Shown here one piece after another: positions 24,417 through 32,327 of a DNA stretch of 64,000 nt (position 1 is the first letter of the stretch; each line of letters begins with the position of its first letter). The stretch is from Halomarina ordinaria (GTDB taxonomy: Archaea > Halobacteriota > Halobacteria > Halobacteriales > Haloarculaceae). The DNA lies in contig NZ_JARRAH010000001.1 in assembly GCF_030553305.1 (NCBI RefSeq), positions 1,054,001 through 1,118,000 on the forward strand, read 5' to 3'. Below the pieces are notes generated by a model. The model saw only the letters and a list, made by a program, of their open reading frames with translations. It was not told where the DNA came from and searched no databases. The position numbers were made by a program, and so were the translations under genes.

Positions 24417-25013
24417 ATGAGCGTACGCGACGTGACGCACCTCCACGAGGAGTTCGACGGCGAGCGCCTCCCGCCGGGCCAGCGCGAGACCGAGCGGTTC
24501 CCGGTGCTCTCGAAGAGCGGGACGCCTTCGTGGTCGCCCGACACCTGGGAGTTCGAGGTGTGGGGCGCCGTCGACGAACCCCGTTCGTTCTCGCTCGAGG
24601 CGTTCACCGACCTCCCCCACGAGACCCAGCGACAGGACTTCCACTGCGTGACCGGCTGGAGCCGGTTCGACAACGAGTTCACGGGCGTCACCTTCCCCAC
24701 CCTCGCCGACCTCGCGGGCGTCGACCCCGAGGCGACCCACGTCATGTTCCACGGCTTCGACGACTACACGACCGACCTCCCCCTCGACGCGTGCATGCGC
24801 GAGGAGGTGCTGTTCGCGTGGGAACTCGACGGCGAGCCCCTGCCGGACGACCACGGTGGGCCGGTGCGCGTGGTCACCCCACACAAGTACGCCTACAAGG
24901 GGGCGAAGTGGGTCGACGGCGTCGAGTTCCTCACCGACCACGAACGGGGCTACTGGGAGAAGCGCGGCTACTCCGACAGCGCGAACCCCTGGAACGAGGA
25001 ACGGTACAGTTAG
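24417..25013 (+). CDS. YedY/sulfite oxidase-like molybdopterin oxidoreductase
   Basis: 198 residues. The molybdenum-ligand Cys77 lies in DFHCVTGWSRFDNEFTGV, and the family residues GFDDYTTDLPL and VRVVTPHKYAYKGAKWV follow. No signal peptide or Tat motif is present, so it is cytoplasmic, unlike bacterial YedY/MsrP. The family carries the oxidoreductase molybdopterin-binding fold; the substrate is unknown (candidates: oxidised methionine or sulfite). The end (GYWEKRGYSDSANPWNEERYS) is a typical C-terminus for these short haloarchaeal versions. Confidence 0.85.
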   Translation: MSVRDVTHLHEEFDGERLPPGQRETERFPVLSKSGTPSWSPDTWEFEVWGAVDEPRSFSLEAFTDLPHETQRQDFHCVTGWSRFDNEFTGVTFPTLADLAGVDPEATHVMFHGFDDYTTDLPLDACMREEVLFAWELDGEPLPDDHGGPVRVVTPHKYAYKGAKWVDGVEFLTDHERGYWEKRGYSDSANPWNEERYS

Positions 25014-25053
25014 AAGGATAGCCTCAAGGGTCCGGAACCCCGACTTCTAGGTA

Positions 25054-26406
25054 ATGGAATCGGCGCGCAGCGGAGGCGTGGCGGCGGACGCGCGCGAGCG
25101 GGGCGTGCTCGTCAGTCGGTCCTGCGAGGTACCGGACGTCTCCTTTCGAGCCTTTCTCACCGAACGGGCGGTCCCACGAATCCACTGGTCGGCGCCGGAC
25201 GGTCTCGAGGTGGCCGGCGGCGGCGCCGCCGTCCGACTGCGGGCGAGCGGGCCCGACCGCTTCGAGACGCTGCGCACCGGCGCGCGCGCGGTGTTCGCCG
25301 ACGTGGACCACGACGGGCCGCGCGCGACCCGCCCGCGGATGCTCGGGGGCCTCGCGTTCACCGACGACCACGACGCGACGGGGCCGTGGACGGGGTTTCC
25401 CGCCGCCGGCTTCTCGCTCCCCGCCGCGCAACTCACCCGGACGAGCGAGTCGACGTACCTCACCGTCTCGCGGTTCGGCCCCGACGTCGACCCCGAACGC
25501 GTGGAGGCCGAACTGGAGCGCGTCCGCGAGGACGTCGCGACCCTCCCGGCGATGGTCCCGAGCGGCGACCCACCCGGGGTTCGCGCGACGCGCCACCGGA
25601 CGGACGCCGCGGAGTGGCAGGCGGGCGTCAGCGAGGCGGCCGCGCGCATCCGCGAGGGCGCCCTCCGGAAGGTGGTGCTCGCGCTGGCGCTCGACGTGGA
25701 CCTCGCCGGCGAGGTGGACGTCCCGAGCGTCCTCGAACGCCTCCGGCGGACCTACCCGCAGTGCTATCGCTTCCTCGTCCAGCCAGCCGAGACGGCCGGC
25801 TTCTTCGGCGCGCCGCCCGAGCGCCTCGTCCGGTTGACGGGGCGGCACGTCGAGACCGAGGCGCTCGCCGGGTCGGCCGCCCGGGGCGACACCCCCGAGG
25901 AGGACGCCGACCTCGCCGCCGCGCTGGTCGAGAGCGAGAAGATACAGCACGAACAGGGCCTCGTCGCGGAGACCATCCGCGACCTGCTCGCCCCGCTGGG
26001 CGAGGTGACCGTCGGCGACCAGGAGGTCCACCGCCTCGCGACCATCCAGCACCTCCGGACGCCCATCACCGCCGACCTCGCGGCCGACGAGCACGTCCTC
26101 TCCATCGTGGAGGCGCTCCACCCGACGCCGGCGGTGGGCGGCCTCCCGCCGGACGTCGCCGAGCGGACCATCCGCGAGACGGAGACGTTCGAGCGCGGCT
26201 GGTACGCCGGACCGGTCGGCTGGTTCGACGCCGACGGCGACGGGGAGTTCGCCGTCGGCATCCGCTCGGGCGTCGCCGGCGACCGGCGCGCGACCCTGTT
26301 CGCCGGCAACGGCATCGTCGGCGACAGCGACCCCGAGGACGAGTGGGACGAGGTCCGCCTGAAGTACCGCCCCATACTCGACGAGCTCGAGCGTACCGGA
26401 GAATGA
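25054..26406 (+). CDS. menF: Isochorismate synthase (menaquinone pathway)
   Basis: 450 residues of the chorismate-binding family. The C-terminal half carries the active-site motifs: LRKVVLALALD, ETEALAGSAARG, HLRTPITADL, LHPTPAVGGLP and WYAGPVGWFDADGDGEFAVGIRSG. It converts chorismate to isochorismate, the entry step of menaquinone synthesis. The N-terminal half is divergent, as is usual. Its TGA overlaps the ATG of menD (ATGA, 26403-26406), so the two are co-translated. It is separated by 40 bases from the molybdoenzyme gene. Confidence 0.94.
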   Translation: MESARSGGVAADARERGVLVSRSCEVPDVSFRAFLTERAVPRIHWSAPDGLEVAGGGAAVRLRASGPDRFETLRTGARAVFADVDHDGPRATRPRMLGGLAFTDDHDATGPWTGFPAAGFSLPAAQLTRTSESTYLTVSRFGPDVDPERVEAELERVREDVATLPAMVPSGDPPGVRATRHRTDAAEWQAGVSEAAARIREGALRKVVLALALDVDLAGEVDVPSVLERLRRTYPQCYRFLVQPAETAGFFGAPPERLVRLTGRHVETEALAGSAARGDTPEEDADLAAALVESEKIQHEQGLVAETIRDLLAPLGEVTVGDQEVHRLATIQHLRTPITADLAADEHVLSIVEALHPTPAVGGLPPDVAERTIRETETFERGWYAGPVGWFDADGDGEFAVGIRSGVAGDRRATLFAGNGIVGDSDPEDEWDEVRLKYRPILDELERTGE

Positions 26407-28157
26407 GGACGGCGAACCGAAACACCCTGTGGGGGGCGGTCCTCGTCGACGAGCTGGCGAACGCCGGCGTCGACGCGGTCTGTCTCGCCCCCGGCAGCCG
26501 GTGTACCCCCCTGACGGTCGCGTTCGCCGACCACCCCGACGTCGAGACGTTCTCGCACCTCGACGAGCGCTCGGCGGCGTTCTTCGCGCTCGGGCGAGCG
26601 AAACGGACGGGTCGGCCGACGCCGCTGGTCTGCACCTCGGGGACGGCGGCCGCCAACTTCCACCCCGCGGTCGTCGAGGCCCACCAGGCGCGCGTCCCCA
26701 TGCTCGTGCTGACGGCGGACCGCCCGCGGGTCCTCCAGCACAGCGGCGCGAACCAGACCATCGACCAGGAGAAGCTCTACGGCGACGCCGTCCGCCACTA
26801 TCGGACCCTCCCGGAGCCCGAGGCCGACGCCCGGAAGCTCCGCGCGCTCCGGACGGCCCTCGCGCGGGCCGTCGCCACCGCGGCCGGCGTCGAACCGGGA
26901 CCCGTCCACCTCAACGTCCCCTTCGAGAAACCGCTGGAGCCGACGCCCGTCCCCGGGGACGTGCCGGAGGGGTTCGCCGACGCGCACCCGGAGGCGGTCG
27001 AGGGGCGTGACGGCCCGTTCGTCTCGGTGGCGGCGGGCGCGCCCGAGGTGGACGCGGCGACCCTCGAGGACCTCGCGGGGACGCTGGGGGCCGCCGACCG
27101 ACCGCTCGTCGTCTGCGGCCCGGAGGCGGACCTCGCACCCGCGGCGCTCGCCCGACTGACCGGCACCCTCGCCGCGCCCGTCCTCGCCGACCCGCTCTCG
27201 GGTCTCCGGTTCGGCCCCCACGTCGATGGGAACGTCCTCGGGGGCTACGACGCCTACCTCGACGGGGTCGAGCCCCCGGACGTCGTCCTCCGGTTCGGCG
27301 CCGCGCCCACGTCGAAGGTCGTCGGGACCTACCTCTGGGACGCCGACGCCCGCCAGGTCGTCGTCGACCCCGCCGGCGGGTGGCGCGAGGCGACGTTCAC
27401 CGCGACCGACCTCGTCGTCGCCGACCCCACGCGGCTGGTCGACGCGCTGGCCGACCGCCTCGACCCCGAGGACGGCCCCGAAAGAGGGTGGCGAGACCGC
27501 CTCGTCGCGCGAGAGGACGCGTACTGGGGGCTGGTCGAGGAAGACGAGACGTTCTTCGAGGGGGCGGTACTCGGAGACGTGACCGCGCTCGCGCCCGACC
27601 CGGCGACGCTGTTCGTCTCGAACAGCATGCCCGTCCGCGACCTCGACCGATTCGGTCGACCCCGGTCCGCGGCGCTCACCGCGCTCGGCAACCGGGGGGC
27701 CTCCGGCATCGACGGTATCACCAGCAGCGCCCTCGGCGCGGGGAGCGCCACCGACGACCCGCTGGTGCTCGTCACCGGCGACGTCGCGTACTACCACGAC
27801 ACGAACGGCCTGCTCGCGGTGGCGCGCTGCGGCGTCGACGCGACCATCGTCGTCGTGAACAACGACGGCGGCGGCATCTTCCACCGCCTCCCCATCGAGG
27901 ACCACGACCCGCCGTTCACGGAGTTCTTCAGGACCCCCCACGGCCTCGACTTCGAACCGACCGCGGACCTCTACGGCCTGGAGTTCGTCCGGACGGCTAC
28001 CCGCGAGGGGTTCCGGGAGGCGTACCGCGACTCGCTCCGACGGGAGGGGACGCAGGTCGTCGAGGTGCGCCTCGACGGCGAGGCGTCGCACCGTCACCGC
28101 GAGGCGTTCGAGCAGCGCGTGGCGGCCGCTCTCGGCGACGGGGCGCGAAAAAAGTAG
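26403..28157 (+). CDS. menD: 2-succinyl-5-enolpyruvyl-6-hydroxy-3-cyclohexene-1-carboxylate synthase
   Basis: 584 residues, a thiamine-diphosphate enzyme that joins isochorismate with 2-oxoglutarate. The N-terminal catalytic part has APGSRCTPL and HLDERSAAFFALG (the activating Glu). The C-terminal cofactor domain has GNRGASGIDGITSSALG, LVTGDVAYYHDTNGL and VVVNNDGGGIFHRLPI. Length is normal. ATG at 26403 inside the menF stop region. The gene is followed by the convergent peroxiredoxin gene, so the menB-A-C-E part of the cluster is probably a separate transcript. Confidence 0.95.
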   Translation: MRTANRNTLWGAVLVDELANAGVDAVCLAPGSRCTPLTVAFADHPDVETFSHLDERSAAFFALGRAKRTGRPTPLVCTSGTAAANFHPAVVEAHQARVPMLVLTADRPRVLQHSGANQTIDQEKLYGDAVRHYRTLPEPEADARKLRALRTALARAVATAAGVEPGPVHLNVPFEKPLEPTPVPGDVPEGFADAHPEAVEGRDGPFVSVAAGAPEVDAATLEDLAGTLGAADRPLVVCGPEADLAPAALARLTGTLAAPVLADPLSGLRFGPHVDGNVLGGYDAYLDGVEPPDVVLRFGAAPTSKVVGTYLWDADARQVVVDPAGGWREATFTATDLVVADPTRLVDALADRLDPEDGPERGWRDRLVAREDAYWGLVEEDETFFEGAVLGDVTALAPDPATLFVSNSMPVRDLDRFGRPRSAALTALGNRGASGIDGITSSALGAGSATDDPLVLVTGDVAYYHDTNGLLAVARCGVDATIVVVNNDGGGIFHRLPIEDHDPPFTEFFRTPHGLDFEPTADLYGLEFVRTATREGFREAYRDSLRREGTQVVEVRLDGEASHRHREAFEQRVAAALGDGARKK

Positions 28158-28180
28158 GGCTCGACGGTTCCGCGACGCGG

Positions 28181-28654
28181 TCAGACCGACTCGACGGCGT
28201 CGAGGAGTTCGTCGTAGTCGGGTTCGACGGTCGGGTCGTCGCTCACCCACGCGTAGGTCACCTCGCCGTCCTCGTCGAGGACGAACACCGCCCGGTTCGC
28301 GACCCCGAACAGGCCGAGGTCCTCGATGTCGATGGTCAGATCGTAGGATTCGATGACGTCGCGACCCATGTCGCTCACGAGGTCGAACTCGAGGCCGTGT
28401 TCGTCGCGGAAGGCGTTGAGCGAGAACGCCGAGTCCGCGCTGACGCCGTAGAGCGTCGCGCCGGCGGACTCGAACTCGCCGAGGTGGTCCTGCAGCGCGA
28501 CCATCTCGTTCGAGCACGGCGGCGTGAACGCCCCCGGGAAGAACGCGAGGACGGTCGGGCCGTCGCCGAGGTGCTCCGAGAGGTCGAACTCCTCGACGTC
28601 GCCGTTCGCGAGCGTCGCGGTGAACGTCGGTGCGCTGTCGCCTTCGGATACCAT
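28181..28654 (-). CDS. Peroxiredoxin (AhpE/BCP type)
   Basis: 157 residues with the thioredoxin fold. The peroxidatic Cys47 lies in FFPGAFTPPCSNEM, and no second cysteine is present, so it is a 1-Cys type relying on an external thiol. It reduces hydroperoxides in the cytoplasm. I start at the ATG 28654 (MVSEGDSAPTF); the in-frame codons upstream are not family-like. It is inserted on the opposite strand inside the menaquinone cluster. Protection of the redox-active quinone pathway is a possible reason, but coincidence is as likely. Confidence 0.88.
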   Translation of the reverse strand: MVSEGDSAPTFTATLANGDVEEFDLSEHLGDGPTVLAFFPGAFTPPCSNEMVALQDHLGEFESAGATLYGVSADSAFSLNAFRDEHGLEFDLVSDMGRDVIESYDLTIDIEDLGLFGVANRAVFVLDEDGEVTYAWVSDDPTVEPDYDELLDAVESV

Positions 28655-28795
28655 ACGTGAGGGAAGGGTCGCCACCCGCATAAGGACGGAACAACAGGTG
28701 AAACTCACCGCCACTCGCCGGCCGTGAGCGTCCCGCGCGAGTGGAGAACCCGACCGACCCCACCACTTTTGTTCACCTGTCCGGACAGTTCTCGC

Positions 28796-29041
28796 ATGGC
28801 ACTGGACGCAGCGGCTTCGGCCACCGACCTCCGGACGGCGCTCGTCGCGGTCGGTCTCGTCTGCCTGTTCGCCCTCCTCGTCGCCATCGGGCCGGGCGAC
28901 CCCGTCACGGTGCTCGCGGTCGCTGGGTTCGGGCTCTCCTGGATACTCCTGCTGTCCCTCGTCGTCCGCGTCGCACGAGCGACGGAGCGGACGGCGGCCG
29001 CCGTCGAACGGCTGGCGGACGACCGACGCGCCGAGGAGTGA
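28796..29041 (+). CDS. Small membrane protein between menD and menB
   Basis: 81 residues, unrecognised: two membrane helices (about 12-32 and 36-58) followed by an amphipathic charged tail (ARATERTAAAVERLADDRRAEE). The start is the ATG at 28796, about 25 bases after an AT-rich ACTTTTG. It is on the same strand as menB, which starts 38 bases after its stop. A role in holding menaquinone enzymes at the membrane is only a guess. Confidence 0.65.
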   Translation: MALDAAASATDLRTALVAVGLVCLFALLVAIGPGDPVTVLAVAGFGLSWILLLSLVVRVARATERTAAAVERLADDRRAEE

Positions 29042-29079
29042 CCGGCAACCTTTTTCGACCGGCCGCGCGCACGAGGGGC

Positions 29080-29967
29080 ATGGTTTCGGAACTCTTCGAC
29101 GCGGACCGCTGGGACCCCGTCGACGGCTTCGACTTCGAGGACGTCACGTACCACCGGGCGCGCGAGCAGGGGACGGTGCGGATCGCGTTCGACCGCCCGG
29201 CGGTGCGAAACGCCTTCCGCCCGCGGACGGTCGACGAACTCTACACCGCGCTCGACCACGCCAAGCGCCAGACGGACGTCGGCTGCGTCCTCCTCACCGG
29301 GAACGGTCCCTCACCGAAGGACGGCGGGTGGGCGTTCTCCTCGGGCGGCGACCAGCGCATCCGCGGCGCCGACGGCTACCAGTACGAGGGCGACGAGGAG
29401 GGAGCGGGACCGACGGGTCGCCTCCACATCCTCGAGGTCCAGCGCCTCATCCGGTTCATCCCGAAACCCGTCGTCGCCGTCGTCCCCGGCTGGGCCGTCG
29501 GCGGAGGGCACTCGCTGCACGTCGTCTGCGACCTCACGCTCGCCTCCGCCGACCACGCGAAGTTCCTCCAGACGGACCCCGACGTGGCGAGTTTCGACGC
29601 CGGCTTCGGCAGCGCCTACCTCGCCCGGCAGGTGGGTCAGAAGAAGGCCCGGGAGGTGTTCTTCCTCGGGAAGACCTACTCCGCCGAGGAGGCCGCCGAG
29701 ATGGGGATGGTCAACGAGGCGGTCCCCCACGAGGACCTGGAGGCGGTGGCGCTCGAGTGGGCCGAGGCGATAAACGGGAAGTCCCCCACGGCGATCCGGA
29801 TGCTGAAGTACGCGTTCAACCTCGACTCCGACGGACTGGTCGGCCAGCAGGTGTTCGCCGGCGAGGCGACGCGACTGGGCTACATGACCGACGAGGCCGC
29901 GGAAGGCCGGGACGCGTTCGTCGAGGGACGCGAACCGGACTTCTCTGCGTTCCCCTGGCATTACTGA
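29080..29967 (+). CDS. menB: 1,4-dihydroxy-2-naphthoyl-CoA synthase
   Basis: 295 residues of the crotonase superfamily. MenB-specific features are visible: RPAVRNAFRPRTVDELYTAL, GWAFSSGGDQRIRG, VVPGWAVGGGHSLHVVCDL and the C-terminal YMTDEAAEGRDAFVEGREPDFS. It closes the second ring, turning o-succinylbenzoyl-CoA into 1,4-dihydroxy-2-naphthoyl-CoA. ATG at 29080, preceded by a TATA-like CCTTTTTC about 27 bases upstream. The stop is followed after three bases by a large palindrome (29971-30010). Confidence 0.95.
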   Translation: MVSELFDADRWDPVDGFDFEDVTYHRAREQGTVRIAFDRPAVRNAFRPRTVDELYTALDHAKRQTDVGCVLLTGNGPSPKDGGWAFSSGGDQRIRGADGYQYEGDEEGAGPTGRLHILEVQRLIRFIPKPVVAVVPGWAVGGGHSLHVVCDLTLASADHAKFLQTDPDVASFDAGFGSAYLARQVGQKKAREVFFLGKTYSAEEAAEMGMVNEAVPHEDLEAVALEWAEAINGKSPTAIRMLKYAFNLDSDGLVGQQVFAGEATRLGYMTDEAAEGRDAFVEGREPDFSAFPWHY

Positions 29968-29970
29968 CCA

Positions 29971-30010
29971 CCTTTTGCTGCGCGGGCGGCTTCGCCGCCC
30001 GCTGGCAAAA
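29971..30010 (+). repeat. Composite palindrome after menB
   Basis: Outer arms CTTTTGC (29972-29978) and GCAAAA (30005-30010) enclose an inner perfect stem GCGGGCGGC-TTC-GCCGCCCGC (29982-30002). It starts three bases after the menB stop. A similar element follows another gene at 35005-35063. On RNA it would be a strong hairpin with U-rich and A-rich flanks, suggesting transcript termination or 3'-end protection. Confidence 0.7.
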
Positions 30011-30185
30011 TCTGGACCAAAACCGCGTCTCACCCCCTCGCTACGCTCGAGGGTTCGACGCGTCCGCTCGCTCGTTCACTCGCTCGCGTTACAGCGCATC
30101 GAACGAGACGTGGACTCGACCTCTTCTCACTGCTGATGAACCGACGGTAACCGTTCCCCGTGAGTGGTAGATGACACACGCGAAC

Positions 30186-30195
30186 GTTTAAATAC
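30186..30195 (+). promoter_or_regulatory. Strong TATA-like element far upstream of menA
   Basis: GTTTAAATAC is among the best TATA matches in the window, but it lies about 160 bases before the menA ATG. A short palindrome (30144-30154) precedes it. The element reads almost as well on the other strand, so direction is uncertain. Confidence 0.45.
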
Positions 30196-30351
30196 GGAAA
30201 CGGGACCAGCGTCGCCATCCACTGACTCCGGCCGCGGGGCGGTCAGGGCGGGTGGGCGACGCGCCGTCCCGCGGAGCGCCACGCGTCGCCTGTTCACACC
30301 GGTCGACAGCGGATGCCAAGTTTGACGCTCTCGGCGTCCTGATTCGGGGCA

Positions 30352-31293
30352 ATGAGTACGGAGGTCTCTCGAACGAAGGCGTGGCTGATGGCCGCGCGGC
30401 CACAGACCCTTCCGGCGGGCGCGTCGCCCGTCGTCGTCGGGACCGGGCTGGCGGTCGGGAGCGGCGTGTTCTCCCCGTTGCCGGCGCTCGCCGCCCTCGT
30501 CGGCGCGCTCCTCCTGCAGGTCGGGACGAACTTCGCCAACGACTACTACGACGCCGTCAGGGGCGCCGACACCGACGACCGCGAGGGGTTCACCCGCGTC
30601 ACGCAGTCGGGGCTCATCGCGCCTCACGAGGTCAAGCGCGCGATGTACCTCACCTTCCTCACCGCGATACTGCTCGGCACCTACCTCGTCTACGTCGGGG
30701 GCGTGCCCATCCTCGTCGTCGGGCTGGCGAGCGTCGCGGCGGGCATCGCCTACACGGGCGGCCCCTACCCCTACGGCTACCGGGGGCTCGGCGACGTGTT
30801 CGTCTTCGTCTTCTTCGGCCTCGTCGCCGTCACCGGGACGTACTACGTCCAGGCGGTCGACGTGCTGGCCGACCCGCTCGCGCTCTGGGTACCGGCGGGG
30901 ACGGTCCCGCTCGCGGCCGTCGTCGCCAGCCTCCCGGCAGCGGGGCTCTCGACGTGCATCCTCGTCGTCAACAACATCCGGGACCGCGAGACGGACGCGG
31001 CGGCCGGCAAGCGTACCCTCGCGGTCACCTTCGGGTACGCGTTCAGCCGCGTCGAGTTCCTCGCGCTGCTCGGGATGGCCTACGTCGTCCCCGTCGTCTT
31101 CGCGGCGACGGGCGACGGCCTGCTCACGCTCCTGCCGCTGCTCACCCTTCCGCTCGCCGTCTCGCTGTCGCGGACGGTGCTCACGGAGACGAGCGGCGCG
31201 GCGCTCAATCCCGCACTCGAGACGACCGGAAAGCTCCTCGCGGCCCACTCGGGGCTGTTCGCCGTCGGCCTCGCCGCACCCGCGCTGTTATGA
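30352..31293 (+). CDS. menA: 1,4-dihydroxy-2-naphthoate polyprenyltransferase
   Basis: 313 residues, a UbiA-family integral membrane prenyltransferase with about nine helices. The first Asp-rich motif NFANDYYDAVRGADTDD (near 60) and the second NNIRDRETDAAAGKRTL (near 205) bind prenyl diphosphate through Mg2+. It attaches the isoprenoid chain to dihydroxynaphthoate in the membrane. Its TGA overlaps the ATG of menC (ATGA, 31290-31293). ATG at 30352. Confidence 0.95.
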   Translation: MSTEVSRTKAWLMAARPQTLPAGASPVVVGTGLAVGSGVFSPLPALAALVGALLLQVGTNFANDYYDAVRGADTDDREGFTRVTQSGLIAPHEVKRAMYLTFLTAILLGTYLVYVGGVPILVVGLASVAAGIAYTGGPYPYGYRGLGDVFVFVFFGLVAVTGTYYVQAVDVLADPLALWVPAGTVPLAAVVASLPAAGLSTCILVVNNIRDRETDAAAGKRTLAVTFGYAFSRVEFLALLGMAYVVPVVFAATGDGLLTLLPLLTLPLAVSLSRTVLTETSGAALNPALETTGKLLAAHSGLFAVGLAAPALL

Positions 31294-32327
31294 ACGTCGA
31301 GCCGTACGCGCTGACACTCGCGCACCCGTTGACGACGGCGGCGGGGACCATCGAGGAACGCGAGGGGTTCGTCGTGACCGTCGCCCACCGCGGGGAGCGG
31401 GGCGTCGGCGAGGCGACGCCGCTCCCCGGGTGGACGGAGTCCCGGGACGACTGTGAGGCGGCGCTCCGCACGGCCCGGCGGACCGCCGAGCGTGCGGACG
31501 TCATGACTGCACTCGACGAGCTATCCGAGACGCCCGCCGCGAGACACGCCCTCTCGCTCGCGGTGCTCGACGCCCGGTCGCGAGCGACGGGCGTCCCGCT
31601 CTACCGCCACCTCGGCGGGACGAGTGCCGTGTCGGGAGTGCCCGTCAACGCCACCGTCGGTGACGGGTCGCCCGCGGAGACGGCGACCGAGGCGAACGAC
31701 GCCGTCGGGGACGGCTTCCGGACCCTCAAGGTGAAGGTCGGCGCCCGGTCCGTCGCGGCGGACGTCGACCGCCTCGAAGCGGTTCGCGCTGCCGTGGGCG
31801 GCGAGGTCGACCTCCGCGCGGACGCGAACGCGGCGTGGACGCCCGCGCAGGCGCACGAGGCGTTCGAGGCGTTCGGCGAACTGGGTGTCGAGTACGTCGA
31901 GCAACCGCTGGACGACGACGACCTGTCGGGCCACGCCGCCCTGCGAGGCGGCCCGGTGGGCGTCGCGCTCGACGAGTCGCTCGCGGCGTGCGGTCCCGAG
32001 GCGGTCCTCGCGGCCGCCGCCGCCGACGTCCTCGTCCTGAAGCCGATGGCGCTCGGCGGCCCCGACCGGGCGCGCGTCGTCGCCCGACGGGCGCGGGAGC
32101 GCGGGCTCGACGTGGTCGTGACGACGACCATCGACGCGGTGTACGCTCGCACCGCCGCCGTCCACCTCGCGGCGAGCCTCCCGGCGGTCCCCGCCTGCGG
32201 ATTGGCGACGGCGTCGCTGCTCGCCGAGGACCTCGCGAACGACCCGTGTCGGGTCGGAGACGGCGAGATAACCGTCCCAGAAGGAAAAGGAAATGTACCA
32301 GCGCATTCTGCTTCGACAGGTGCGTGA
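31290..32327 (+). CDS. menC: o-Succinylbenzoate synthase
   Basis: 345 residues of the enolase superfamily: a capping domain (1-110), then a barrel with LKVKVG (Lys base), DLRADANAAW, EQPLDDDD, ALDESLA and VLKPMALGG. It dehydrates SHCHC to o-succinylbenzoate. It overlaps menA by four bases at its start, and its last 35 bases overlap the start of menE, so menA-menC-menE are tightly coupled. The last 15 residues (GKGNVPAHSASTGA) are probably non-essential coding space shared with menE. Confidence 0.92.
   Translation: MNVEPYALTLAHPLTTAAGTIEEREGFVVTVAHRGERGVGEATPLPGWTESRDDCEAALRTARRTAERADVMTALDELSETPAARHALSLAVLDARSRATGVPLYRHLGGTSAVSGVPVNATVGDGSPAETATEANDAVGDGFRTLKVKVGARSVAADVDRLEAVRAAVGGEVDLRADANAAWTPAQAHEAFEAFGELGVEYVEQPLDDDDLSGHAALRGGPVGVALDESLAACGPEAVLAAAAADVLVLKPMALGGPDRARVVARRARERGLDVVVTTTIDAVYARTAAVHLAASLPAVPACGLATASLLAEDLANDPCRVGDGEITVPEGKGNVPAHSASTGA

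Larger units (their letters stand above)
29968..30351. other. Intergenic region between menB and menA
   Basis: A 384-base gap with no gene. It holds the composite palindrome at 29971-30010, a stretch of CTCGCTCGTTCACTCGCTCG-type repeats (about 30065-30090), a short palindrome ACGGT-A-ACCGT (30144-30154) and a very strong TATA-like GTTTAAATAC (30186-30195) about 160 bases before menA. Either menA has a long leader or a small RNA is made from 30220 onward. Confidence 0.55.
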
